DNA of 64,000 nt from Maribellus comscasis. GTDB taxonomy: Bacteria > Bacteroidota > Bacteroidia > Bacteroidales > Prolixibacteraceae. The stretch covers positions 3,348,001 through 3,412,000 of the forward strand of contig NZ_CP046401.1 of NCBI RefSeq assembly GCF_009762775.1, read 5' to 3'. Within the stretch, counting starts at the first letter, position 1. Every line of letters starts with the position of its first letter. Below the pieces are notes generated by a model that saw nothing but the letters and a program-made list of their open reading frames with translations, ran no database searches and was not told the origin of the DNA. The translations under genes and the position numbers were made by a program. Shown piece by piece: positions 17,721 through 26,002 of this stretch.

Positions 17721-18137
17721 ATGAAAACACGTAGTTTTTTATTGGTAGCGTTGATGTTAGGTTCAATGCTGTTGCTGAATAGTTTTAAACCAAGCCCCAA
17801 TGCCGAATTTGGGCAGGCGTTTAAACGAAGTCCGGAAACACGTGCCAATGTGATTACCGGTATTATGAAACGAAAACTCGAATTGAGTGATTCTCAGGTT
17901 GAAAAAGCATATCAGATAAATCTGAAATATGCGCAAAAGCTTCAGCCGATTGTTGAAAAAGGAGACAGGCAATCATGGCCTTCGAAAGACGCAAAAGTTT
18001 TGAATAAAGAAAGAAAGGCGGAACTTCTGGCTGTGTTAACACCAACTCAAAAAGAGAAGGTTGCTCAAATGAGGGAACAATTGATTTCCCGGCTTGAAAT
18101 CACTCTGGAAAGGCTAAAAGAAGCAGACACAGAATAA
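17721..18137 (+). CDS. Spy/CpxP-like periplasmic helical protein (second)
   Basis: 138 residues with a hydrophobic N-terminus. The mature helical part has KRKLELSDSQVEKAYQINLK, then the repeat-like ELLAVLTPTQKEKVAQMREQ, giving two LTxxQ-type elements as in the Spy/CpxP group. It is a distant paralog of the preceding gene. Two adjacent members next to a two-component system suggest a periplasmic stress or folding function, which is inference. The next gene begins 20 bp downstream. Confidence 0.65.
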   Translation: MKTRSFLLVALMLGSMLLLNSFKPSPNAEFGQAFKRSPETRANVITGIMKRKLELSDSQVEKAYQINLKYAQKLQPIVEKGDRQSWPSKDAKVLNKERKAELLAVLTPTQKEKVAQMREQLISRLEITLERLKEADTE

Positions 18138-18157
18138 TTCTAAAAAGTAAAAACATC

Positions 18158-18997
18158 ATGAGAAATATCCCTTTTATATTAGCTCTTTCGGTAGTATTGC
18201 TCGTTGTGGCATCGTGTACCAAAGAAGAAACAGACCCAAGTGCAACATTGAGTGAAGAAACGCTCGAGCTTGTTTCCGAAAGCACAACTACCGAAGCGCT
18301 TGAAGAAGAGATAACCCGAAGTATTAACGAGGCGATTGTTTATTCTGAAAAGAGTTATTCAACCGAACAAAAATCAGCTGTCATTTCTGATTGTGCAGGC
18401 ATTTCGATTAAACCGTTAAGAGGTTTTCCCAAGACAATTACCATTGATTTTGGAGATGGATGCACTGGAGCAAACGGATTTTATCGCTCGGGAACAATCG
18501 CAATTGTCATTAGCGACACACTGCGAACATTCGGAACAACTTACAGTGCAAGTTTCGCTGATTTTTATATTGAAGGTTTTTCAATAAATGGCGAGATTTC
18601 TTTTGAAAATACCAGTGAAGGTGAAGTGCTTTCTTTTTACGAAGAAATGGATATGATATTTACCGGAACCGATGGTGTTGAAATTGAAAAAACGAAAGTG
18701 GTTGAGCGAGCCTGGATTGAAGGCGCCGATACGCAGGATGTTTCTGATGATGTTTTTACTGTATCCGGTTCTGCTGAGGTAAATTCATCAGCAAAAGGAT
18801 ATTATGCTTACAATATTATTGAACCGATGCAAATTAGCTACTCTTGCGATTTTATTAGCGAGGGAGTGATAGAAATAACAACTTCGGCCAGCGATGAACC
18901 TGTAACCATCGATTTTGGCGATGACAGCGTTTGCGATTGGATTGTTTTTGTTTCTCAGGGAGATGTTTTAAATCGTCAAGTTGATGTAAGTAACTAA
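18158..18997 (+). CDS. Lipoprotein of unknown function
   Basis: 279 residues; lipobox VVASC with Cys20 followed by TKEETD. A Ser/Thr/Glu-rich linker leads to a beta-rich domain containing the pair ITIDFGDGCTGANG (about residues 93-106) and, near the end, VTIDFGDDSVCDW, which look like two copies of one structural element. I do not recognise a named family with certainty. It is probably outer-membrane anchored. It lies 20 bp after the second Spy-like gene and 13 bp before the second DUF6515 gene. Confidence 0.75.
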   Translation: MRNIPFILALSVVLLVVASCTKEETDPSATLSEETLELVSESTTTEALEEEITRSINEAIVYSEKSYSTEQKSAVISDCAGISIKPLRGFPKTITIDFGDGCTGANGFYRSGTIAIVISDTLRTFGTTYSASFADFYIEGFSINGEISFENTSEGEVLSFYEEMDMIFTGTDGVEIEKTKVVERAWIEGADTQDVSDDVFTVSGSAEVNSSAKGYYAYNIIEPMQISYSCDFISEGVIEITTSASDEPVTIDFGDDSVCDWIVFVSQGDVLNRQVDVSN

Positions 18998-19010
18998 TTT
19001 GAATAATGTC

Positions 19011-19559
19011 ATGAAAGCAAGTATTTCTTTAGCATTTATATTTTTCTTTTTGCTTGTTGGCTCTGAAGCTTTTTCTCAAAGAGCGGTTGTAAAAACACCC
19101 CGAAAAACAGTGGTGACAGGGCCAAGAGGAACCGTTATTTATAAAAAGAAGCCAGTGGTTGTGGCTCCTGTGAAAAGGATTTCCAGACATGCAGTTGTAG
19201 TTCATTATCAAACTCGTCCGTACTATTATCACTCTGGAGTATTCTATGTCAGCCGAAGTGGTGCTTATGTTCAGGTTGTTCCTCCTGTTGGAATCAGAGT
19301 TGCAGTGTTGCCGCCCAAATATGTACGTGTAGTCGTCGGCCCTTCCGTATATTTTTATGCTACTGGCGTTTTTTATGTTAAAGATGTTTCTTCCGCCAAT
19401 TATATTGTTGCAAAACCTCCGGTTGGGGTCGTTGTTGCAACGATTCCCAAAGAGGCAGCAGAAGTTGAATTTCAGGGAGCACTTTGTTACGAATACAATG
19501 ATGTACTATACAAACCTGTTCCTGAAGATAAATCTTATCAGGTGGTAGGAGAGTTGTGA
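19011..19559 (+). CDS. DUF6515-type secreted protein (second copy)
   Basis: 182 residues from the ATG that gives MKASISLAF; the frame is open four codons further to a TTG, which is unlikely. After a signal peptide ending FSQ comes a basic Val/Lys/Arg/Pro stretch, then the module PYYYHSGVFYVSRSG and PPVGIRVAVLPP, repeated as SVYFYATGVFYVKDV and PPVGVVVATIP. This copy therefore holds at least two of the Tyr-rich units seen in the first DUF6515 gene. Function unknown. It closes the short-gap run of the envelope operon; 254 bp follow before the TonB-dependent receptor. Confidence 0.85.
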   Translation: MKASISLAFIFFFLLVGSEAFSQRAVVKTPRKTVVTGPRGTVIYKKKPVVVAPVKRISRHAVVVHYQTRPYYYHSGVFYVSRSGAYVQVVPPVGIRVAVLPPKYVRVVVGPSVYFYATGVFYVKDVSSANYIVAKPPVGVVVATIPKEAAEVEFQGALCYEYNDVLYKPVPEDKSYQVVGEL

Positions 19560-19813
19560 AATTGACAGGTGTATGACGCAAAACAGTCGTTGATTTGTAT
19601 GTGAATGTTTTGTGTTTTTTTACCATTTCAAATAGTGTAATGTAGTAAGTAAGAGTCGACTCATTATATGCGTCATCGCCTGTCATAAATTTTTCTCCTA
19701 AATATTTCCCTTTTAAATAGAAATTAAATCTTGGGTGGATAGTGTGCTTTTTATCTATCACGGCATTGAAATGCCTGTACGCTGAAATCCCTCTAATTTA
19801 TTGATAATAAATA

Positions 19814-22234
19814 ATGATAATCTTTAAATACAATTATAATCATCTTGTTTCAGTTTTTATTTTGGCATTCCTCTTTATAGGTTTTCTTCCTGCTTCAGGC
19901 CAAAAAAGTATAACCGGAATCGTTAAAGAAAAGAACACCGGAGAAACATTGCCTTATGCAAGTGTAATTATGGAAGGAACAACCAATGGAACCACTACCA
20001 ATGCCGACGGTTATTTCACCCTTTTTAATATTCCGGAAAACGGAGTCTTACTAACAGTTCGGTTTTTAGGCTACACAAATGCGCAGGTGCGTGTAGAAGG
20101 GGATGATTTGCTGAATTTGGTTGTTATTGAAATGGAACAGGAAACCAAAAATATCGATGAGATTGTAGTCGCCGCCCGCCGAAATATGATGAAAGTTTCA
20201 GATAATGTGGGACAGGTAAGTATTTCTCCCAAGCAACTTACTTCGCTGCCAAGTCTTGGTGAAAAGGATATTTTCAGGTCGATGCAACTGTTGCCGGGTG
20301 TGAGTGGAACAAACGAAGCTTCTTCCGGCCTCTACGTCAGAGGCGGAACTCCTGATCAGAATTTGATTCTTTTTGACGGATTTACAGTTTACCATGTAGA
20401 TCATTTCTATGGTTTTTTTAGTGCTTTTAATGCCAATGCAATTAAAGACGTGCAGCTTTATAAAGGCGGCTTTGAACCAAAGTTTGGAGGGCGTACTTCG
20501 TCGGTTGTTGAAATTACCGGGAAAACCGGAAACGAAAACGATTTTAAACTGGGTGCGGAAGTGAGCTCTATCAGCGCAAATATTTATACTGAAATTCCGC
20601 TTTGGGGAAAAGGATCAGTTTTATTTGCTGCACGCCGTTCTTATGCCGAAATAATAAAAAGCGGTTTATATGAAGATATTTTTGATATGGCAGGCAACGA
20701 AACTTCTGTGCAGAATTATACTTCAGGAAGATTTCAAACACAGGATACAGAGCCGGTTTTCAATTTTTATGATATGAACCTGAAAGCAACGTACAAACCA
20801 TCCGATAAAGATGTGATTTCACTTTCATTTTATTCTGGCAGCGACAACTTGGACAATACAATCGATTTTAACACAAGTACCCGAGGACTATCCGGTTCCA
20901 GTGCGAATATCAGTACCAACACAACCGACCTTACAGAATGGGGAAACCATGGAATGAGCGCGAGGTGGGGACGAAAATGGGGAACGCAACTATACAGCAA
21001 TACAGTTGTGTCCTATTCCCAGTTTTACAGCAACCGCGACAGAACGACTTCAACTATCGTTACCCGCGATGAAACGGATACAACATTCGTTGGAATAATT
21101 CAGGATAACAAAGTGTTGGATTTTTCCGTGCGCCAGGACTTTGAGTATGAACTAAATGCCAATCATAATCTTGCTGCAGGAGTTCATTTTACGGGTAACA
21201 ACATTCGTTTCGAAAATGATTTGAACGATACTACTTTACTCGACTTGGACAATAAAGGAAACATTTACGCCGCTTATTTACAAGACAAGTGGTCGCTATC
21301 AAAAAATGTGAATCTTACATTTGGGGCTCGGGTTAATTATTTTGATGTTACCCAAAAGTATTATTTCGAGCCTCGTATCCAAACTATTTTTAAGTGGTCT
21401 CCCCGATTGAAAACAAAAGCTGCCTGGGGGATCTACAATCAATTTATAAATCGCAGTGTTCAGGAAGATTTAGAACAGGGAAGTTATGAAATATGGCTTC
21501 TTTCTGACGATGAAATTGTTCCCGTGCAGTCGGCAACTCATTACATTCTGGGAATGTCGTACGAAGCCGATAAATGGCTGTTTGATGTAGAAGCGTATTA
21601 CAAAGATTTGGGTGGTTTGTCGGAGTTAAATCCGCGGGTAGGTAGCACTGTTTCCGCATCAGATGATTTGCAGGATATTTATACAAATTCATTTTTTGAA
21701 GGAACCGGAATTGCAAAAGGAATAGAATTTTTGATTCAAAAAAAATTTGGTAATTATACCGGTTGGATCGCTTATACGCTGAGTAAAACTGAACATCGAT
21801 TTGATGATATTGAGGATCATCCTTTTCCTGCTTTACACGATCAAACCCACGAAATAAAACTGGTAAACAGTTACAAATGGAGAAAATGGACGCTGGCGGG
21901 AACCTGGGTTTATGCAACCGGAAAACCTTACACGGCGCCTGCCGGAGGTTATTCGCTTACTCTACTGAATGGAACTGAGCAATATTACGTTGTATTGAGT
22001 GACAAAAATGGACAGCGTTTACCTGCCTACCATCGCCTTGACGTGAGTGCAACTTACGATTTTAAAATTGGTGAAGTGCCCGCGTCTCTCGGCTTGTCAA
22101 TTTTTAACTTGTATAACAGGGCAAACGTTTGGTACAAAGAATTTACCATCGACTCTGATAACGATATTTACGCCGAAACCAACGTGAATTTTATCGGTTT
22201 TACACCCAGCTTGTTTTTCAGTATTGAATTTTAA
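19814..22234 (+). CDS. TonB-dependent outer-membrane receptor
   Basis: 806 residues with signal peptide (to ASGQ), a carboxypeptidase-regulatory-like domain (about 32-115; SITGIVKEK to TNADGYFTLFNIP), a plug domain (about 125-230, with LPSLGEKDIFRSMQLLPGV and GLYVRGGTPDQNLILFDG) and a C-terminal barrel ending in IEF. It lacks the longer SusC-type architecture. It would import a ligand across the outer membrane using TonB energy. The partner lipoprotein follows by 15 bp, as is usual for the DUF4249-linked receptors. It may have its own promoter in the 254-bp gap upstream. Confidence 0.93.
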   Translation: MIIFKYNYNHLVSVFILAFLFIGFLPASGQKSITGIVKEKNTGETLPYASVIMEGTTNGTTTNADGYFTLFNIPENGVLLTVRFLGYTNAQVRVEGDDLLNLVVIEMEQETKNIDEIVVAARRNMMKVSDNVGQVSISPKQLTSLPSLGEKDIFRSMQLLPGVSGTNEASSGLYVRGGTPDQNLILFDGFTVYHVDHFYGFFSAFNANAIKDVQLYKGGFEPKFGGRTSSVVEITGKTGNENDFKLGAEVSSISANIYTEIPLWGKGSVLFAARRSYAEIIKSGLYEDIFDMAGNETSVQNYTSGRFQTQDTEPVFNFYDMNLKATYKPSDKDVISLSFYSGSDNLDNTIDFNTSTRGLSGSSANISTNTTDLTEWGNHGMSARWGRKWGTQLYSNTVVSYSQFYSNRDRTTSTIVTRDETDTTFVGIIQDNKVLDFSVRQDFEYELNANHNLAAGVHFTGNNIRFENDLNDTTLLDLDNKGNIYAAYLQDKWSLSKNVNLTFGARVNYFDVTQKYYFEPRIQTIFKWSPRLKTKAAWGIYNQFINRSVQEDLEQGSYEIWLLSDDEIVPVQSATHYILGMSYEADKWLFDVEAYYKDLGGLSELNPRVGSTVSASDDLQDIYTNSFFEGTGIAKGIEFLIQKKFGNYTGWIAYTLSKTEHRFDDIEDHPFPALHDQTHEIKLVNSYKWRKWTLAGTWVYATGKPYTAPAGGYSLTLLNGTEQYYVVLSDKNGQRLPAYHRLDVSATYDFKIGEVPASLGLSIFNLYNRANVWYKEFTIDSDNDIYAETNVNFIGFTPSLFFSIEF

Positions 22235-22249
22235 AACCAAAGAAGTAAA

Positions 22250-23062
22250 ATGAAAAAATTATTTATAATCCCGTTTGCTTTGCTTGTCCTTTTTGCCTGT
22301 GAAAATGAAGATGAATTGGAGGAAACCATAACACAACAGGTAGTGGAGGCTTATTTGTATAACGGAAGTTCAGATCTCGATATAAAGCTTTCAGAAATAA
22401 CTCCTTTTGAGGATTTGGGTTCTGAAGAAGAAACATTGATTTCTGCAGCTGAAGTATATGTAACCATCGACGGGGCAGATTTTATTCTCCAGGAAAAATC
22501 GGATATGCCGGGACATTACTCTTTTTCTGATTCGGGTATCACAATTCAATCGGAGCAGGAAATTTCATTTTTGTTTGTTCAGGGACAGGAGGAAGTTACT
22601 GCAGAAACCACGGTTCCTCAGAAACCTCAGAATGTGCAGCTTTCGGAATCAGAAAAATACATTGAGCAGATAACCAGTCTGATGGACTTAACACAGCTGG
22701 CGGATGCAACCGTTGAAATTTCGTGGGATAATCCTGATAACTCGTACTATTATGTTTCAGTGAAAAATATTACAGATAATCCGAAAACGATTGATCCGAA
22801 TGATTATATCCCGGATGTGGATGGAATTAATACGCCGCCGTTACCCACAAGTTTTTCAATTTTATGGTTGAATGAGCTGAGTGATTACGGAACTTACGAG
22901 ATTATTGTTTATAAAGTGAATTCTGAATATGTAGATTTGTACAACACCCAGCAGCAAGATTCGCGAACCTTAAATGAGCCTTTAACAAATATTCAAAATG
23001 GGTATGGAATTTTTACCGCCTTTGCATCGGACACTGTTTATCTGGAAATAGTAGAACCTTAA
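22250..23062 (+). CDS. DUF4249-type lipoprotein partner of the receptor
   Basis: 270 residues, lipobox LFAC with Cys17 and an acidic start (ENEDELEE). The body has the order expected of DUF4249: an early ISAAEVYVTIDGADFIL strand pair, HYSFSDSG, a proline-containing linker (TTVPQKPQNVQL), an Ig-like ATVEISWDNPDNSYYYVS and a C-terminal NIQNGYGIFTAFASD. These lipoproteins are known companions of TonB-dependent receptors and probably act as surface ligand-binding lids. It is the last gene of this transcript and is followed by a strong hairpin. Confidence 0.8.
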   Translation: MKKLFIIPFALLVLFACENEDELEETITQQVVEAYLYNGSSDLDIKLSEITPFEDLGSEEETLISAAEVYVTIDGADFILQEKSDMPGHYSFSDSGITIQSEQEISFLFVQGQEEVTAETTVPQKPQNVQLSESEKYIEQITSLMDLTQLADATVEISWDNPDNSYYYVSVKNITDNPKTIDPNDYIPDVDGINTPPLPTSFSILWLNELSDYGTYEIIVYKVNSEYVDLYNTQQQDSRTLNEPLTNIQNGYGIFTAFASDTVYLEIVEP

Positions 23063-23123
23063 TTTTACTGAATAGAGAAAAGTTGGGAAACCAATTTCAT
23101 AGTGTCAAAGTAAGTTTAGTAAA

Positions 23124-23165
23124 ATGGCAGCTTTCTAAAATATAGAAGCTGCCATCTTTTTGTCA
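23124..23165 (+). terminator. Rho-independent terminator
   Basis: Arms ATGGCAGCTTTCTA (23124-23137) and TAGAAGCTGCCAT (23143-23155) form a 13-bp stem with one bulged T and a short loop, followed by CTTTTT. It ends the receptor/DUF4249 transcript and, being nearly symmetric, may also stop the convergent metallophosphoesterase transcript. Confidence 0.8.
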
Positions 23166-23186
23166 ATTGGTTATGTTTCTCGAACG

Positions 23187-24224
23187 TTATTTCGTTTCTG
23201 CAAAAGAATCGGGGTAAGTTACAAAATCTTCCTTCTCTGTATTGTGGATTGGTTCCCAAATATCTTTATCTCTGTCCTGTTCATATTTTGTGCGAACCCA
23301 GGTATCGAATTTGCGCTGGCCTTCGTAAAGTTCAATAATTCGGTAACCTTTTCCAATGCCGCCATAAGTTTCGCGTCCGCTCGATTCTCCGTAAACCATA
23401 CAAATACCGCGCAGACAGCCGATGTAATTATTTACGTGGTCGTGGCCAACAAACATCCCCATTACATCTTTCGACTCAAAAAAAGCATTGTACATTCCCG
23501 AGTTGATATCAGGAGAACAAACCGATTCTTCTTTTACTCCGACTGTTGTTTCTTTACCCCAAACTTCTTTAAATTCAGGAAGTGGAATATGAAAAAACGC
23601 CAGCGCCGGATAAGGAGTTCCGCCGTTTTCCTTTGTTAATTTTTTGCTTTGTTCACGGTACCATTGCACCTGATCCGATTTGATCCAGTCGTAACGTCCC
23701 ATTCCTTTTTCTTTGGGAATACCGGAATGTGAATCGATAAAATAAAGAATAGCTTCAGTATCTTTTGATTTCGAACCATCTACTTTCAAAATATAATTTC
23801 CACTACCCGAAATTTCTTTGGGGCCATTTTCTGTAAGGTTGTAGGGGAGGCCGCTGATGGTTTCCATAATTTCGTCGCCGGTTAGTTCGTACTCAATGTC
23901 ATGATTTCCCAACGTTACTGCCCACGGAACTTCCGATTCTACCAGCGGCTTCGTTACGTCCAGCCATGCTTTTTTTGTGTCGTCGGAACAAACCACATCG
24001 CCGGTTATTACTACTAAATCCGGTTTTTCAGCGGCAATTGCAGCTTTCATCATTTCCAAAACACTGTCGGAACGAAAAGAATTATATTTAAAATGGAGGT
24101 CGGTAAACTGAATGATTTTGAATTTACCATCCTTAAATTTTAGCCCGGGTTTTGAATCCTCTTTTGCCACAATACTTAATGAAATATTTGCCATCAGGAA
24201 TAAAAGTAAAAAATTCTTTTTCAT
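23187..24224 (-). CDS. Secreted metallophosphoesterase
   Basis: 345 residues with a signal peptide (to SIVA). The calcineurin-like metal site is complete: Asp42/His44 (FTDLHF), Gly-Asp at 75-76 (ITGDVV), GNHD (106-109), His212 (FFHIPLPE) and GHDH (260-263). The spacing and the FFHIP/GHDHVNN signatures fit the Dcr2/purple-acid-phosphatase-like branch. It would hydrolyse phosphomonoesters or diesters in the periplasm. It is the last gene of the ECF-controlled set, 128 bp after the GDPD gene with a hairpin in between. Confidence 0.9.
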   Translation of the reverse strand: MKKNFLLLFLMANISLSIVAKEDSKPGLKFKDGKFKIIQFTDLHFKYNSFRSDSVLEMMKAAIAAEKPDLVVITGDVVCSDDTKKAWLDVTKPLVESEVPWAVTLGNHDIEYELTGDEIMETISGLPYNLTENGPKEISGSGNYILKVDGSKSKDTEAILYFIDSHSGIPKEKGMGRYDWIKSDQVQWYREQSKKLTKENGGTPYPALAFFHIPLPEFKEVWGKETTVGVKEESVCSPDINSGMYNAFFESKDVMGMFVGHDHVNNYIGCLRGICMVYGESSGRETYGGIGKGYRIIELYEGQRKFDTWVRTKYEQDRDKDIWEPIHNTEKEDFVTYPDSFAETK

Positions 24225-24250
24225 CTGTAGTAAAATTTGTTTTAATAACT

Positions 24251-24275
24251 CCTTTGATGATTGGAATCAAAGGAT
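24251..24275. repeat. Hairpin between GDPD and metallophosphoesterase genes
   Basis: Perfect 9-bp arms TCCTTTGAT and ATCAAAGGA with a 7-nt loop, 26 bp before the metallophosphoesterase start. There is no good T-tract on either strand, so it may stabilise or attenuate the message rather than terminate it. Confidence 0.45.
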
Positions 24276-24352
24276 TATACTTGTTAACACGCTGTGAAAG
24301 TAGCATTTTAGAATTTATAATGGTTTCTTATTTGTGAACAAAAGATTACATT

Positions 24353-25906
24353 TTACCTGAGCCACCGGTCATATTGAGAATCTATCTGAAATTCAGTTAT
24401 CCCGCATTCTTTCAAAAATTCGATATCCCTTTTCGCCCCCCTCATATCGTTTTCATACCGATAGTGAAAATCATTTACTGAAGGAACAATTGTAATAGAA
24501 TTCTGTTGACACCATTTTACAATTTCCGAATTTATCCGGTTGGCATTGTCGAAAAGAAAATAGTTACAGGCCACATTTTTGCCTTGTGAGAGTTCGTCTT
24601 TTATCTTTTCTGCCTCATGAACCCTGAAGTTGAACTTTGCCTTTCCCCGGAAATATTTTTTTGCATCATTATCAATAAAATAAGCATTTGTAAGCAGATC
24701 ATATTTTTCGAGTATTTCCTCCAATTTCCGGTAGTATTCAATTGTTGGATTATCTTCCTTTAGATCGAGCATAAATTTAATTTTACCGGAACACATTTGC
24801 GCGAGTTCTTCCAGTAACATAGGCCGGAAATTTCCTTTGACCGAGCGGAGTTGCTTAATCTCTTCCCAGTTCATCTCTTTTACTTTTTTGGGATTATTAA
24901 AAAATTTATTAAAGTCAGGATCATGGTTAAGAATCAGAATTCCGTCTTTGGTTTGTCGGATATCAATTTCGAGCATGTAATACCCCCGGTTTATTGCTTC
25001 CCGGATCGACTCCGGATCATATTCACTGTATTTGCCTTCGGTAATGCCTCCCCTGTGAGCAATTAGTTTATATCCTTTAAAATCGCCGTTATTTTCCTGC
25101 ATTGACGAAAAGATATCGGGATTATCGAGGTTGATCATATCCACATTTTTTTGAAGAGTAATCCGGTAAGCTTCCATATCATTCCCCGGGATCCACGGCA
25201 TTACTTTCAAATCCCTTTTATGGCAGGCATCAATAAATTCATCAGATAAATTATCGACCGAGCATTCGATGATTTGAGGATTATAATTTACCTTTACAGA
25301 ATCAAGCACTTCTATACTGTACGCATTTATTTTCAGTGCAATACCGGGATATTTTTGATGAAATTCTTTTGCTATTTTATTATCGGAAAACCAGAAAAAG
25401 CAATTGTTTTCCATTTCTGCATTTTTGATGATATCAGTTAGTTCACTCAGGCTGGCATCTTTTACATCGAAATAAACCTTTGCTTTCCCTTTTATCCATT
25501 GGAGATACTCTTTCAGCCTCGGGACTTTTTCACCGGAAAACTCGTAACTAAACCAGCTACCGGCGTCCAGTGTGTCGATAACTGTTGATAGTGTTTCCGA
25601 AATTTGTCCTGTTCCATTAGTGGTACAGTCCAGGCTTTGGTCGTGTAAAAGATAATACACTCCGTCTTTGCTCCGGCGCACATCCACTTCCACAAATTCG
25701 GCTCCGTTTTCAATGGCTTTTCGTGCCGAAGCAAATGTATTTTCCGGTGCCAGGCGGTTTGCCCCACGGTGATTTACAATTTCGATTTTTGCTGTTGCTT
25801 TCTCTGCACTTTTTGTATCTGAAAATTCGTTGCTGTTTTTCGAAGAACAACCTGCAATAAGCATCACGAAAAATCCAAAAACTAAAATATTTTTTAATGT
25901 TTTCAT
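24353..25906 (-). CDS. Lipoprotein with two glycerophosphodiester phosphodiesterase domains
   Basis: 517 residues; lipobox LIAGC with Cys20. Two GDPD domains lie in tandem. The first (about 42-270) has His46-Arg-Gly, APENT, Glu73-x-Asp75 and His88-Asp89; the second (about 278-517) repeats HRGG (284), Glu313-x-Asp315 and NHDP (328). Both keep the metal and catalytic residues, although the second lacks the PENT loop (YDPES instead). It would cleave glycerophosphodiesters such as glycerophosphocholine to glycerol 3-phosphate and an alcohol. It lies between SusD and a phosphatase, so a sequential phosphodiester then phosphomonoester pathway is plausible. Confidence 0.92.
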   Translation of the reverse strand: MKTLKNILVFGFFVMLIAGCSSKNSNEFSDTKSAEKATAKIEIVNHRGANRLAPENTFASARKAIENGAEFVEVDVRRSKDGVYYLLHDQSLDCTTNGTGQISETLSTVIDTLDAGSWFSYEFSGEKVPRLKEYLQWIKGKAKVYFDVKDASLSELTDIIKNAEMENNCFFWFSDNKIAKEFHQKYPGIALKINAYSIEVLDSVKVNYNPQIIECSVDNLSDEFIDACHKRDLKVMPWIPGNDMEAYRITLQKNVDMINLDNPDIFSSMQENNGDFKGYKLIAHRGGITEGKYSEYDPESIREAINRGYYMLEIDIRQTKDGILILNHDPDFNKFFNNPKKVKEMNWEEIKQLRSVKGNFRPMLLEELAQMCSGKIKFMLDLKEDNPTIEYYRKLEEILEKYDLLTNAYFIDNDAKKYFRGKAKFNFRVHEAEKIKDELSQGKNVACNYFLFDNANRINSEIVKWCQQNSITIVPSVNDFHYRYENDMRGAKRDIEFLKECGITEFQIDSQYDRWLR

Positions 25907-25937
25907 ACAAAATATTAATGAGATTTTTGAATACTTA

Positions 25938-25972
25938 AATCTGGCTGAATAATGATTTTACCCAGCCAGATT
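25938..25972. repeat. Inverted repeat between SusD and GDPD genes
   Basis: Perfect 10-bp arms AATCTGGCTG (25938-25947) and CAGCCAGATT (25963-25972) with a 15-nt loop, 31 bp after the SusD stop. Without a T-tract on the minus strand it is more likely an mRNA-stabilising or partial termination element that separates SusCD levels from the enzymes. Confidence 0.55.
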
Positions 25973-26002
25973 CTTTTGGCAATTTAATACTTTCAATAAA
26001 AT

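Noticed and set aside
19378..19761. 127-codon antisense frame over the second DUF6515 gene and the following spacer
   Set aside because: It mostly mirrors a well-supported gene on the other strand and has no signal, motif or family resemblance.
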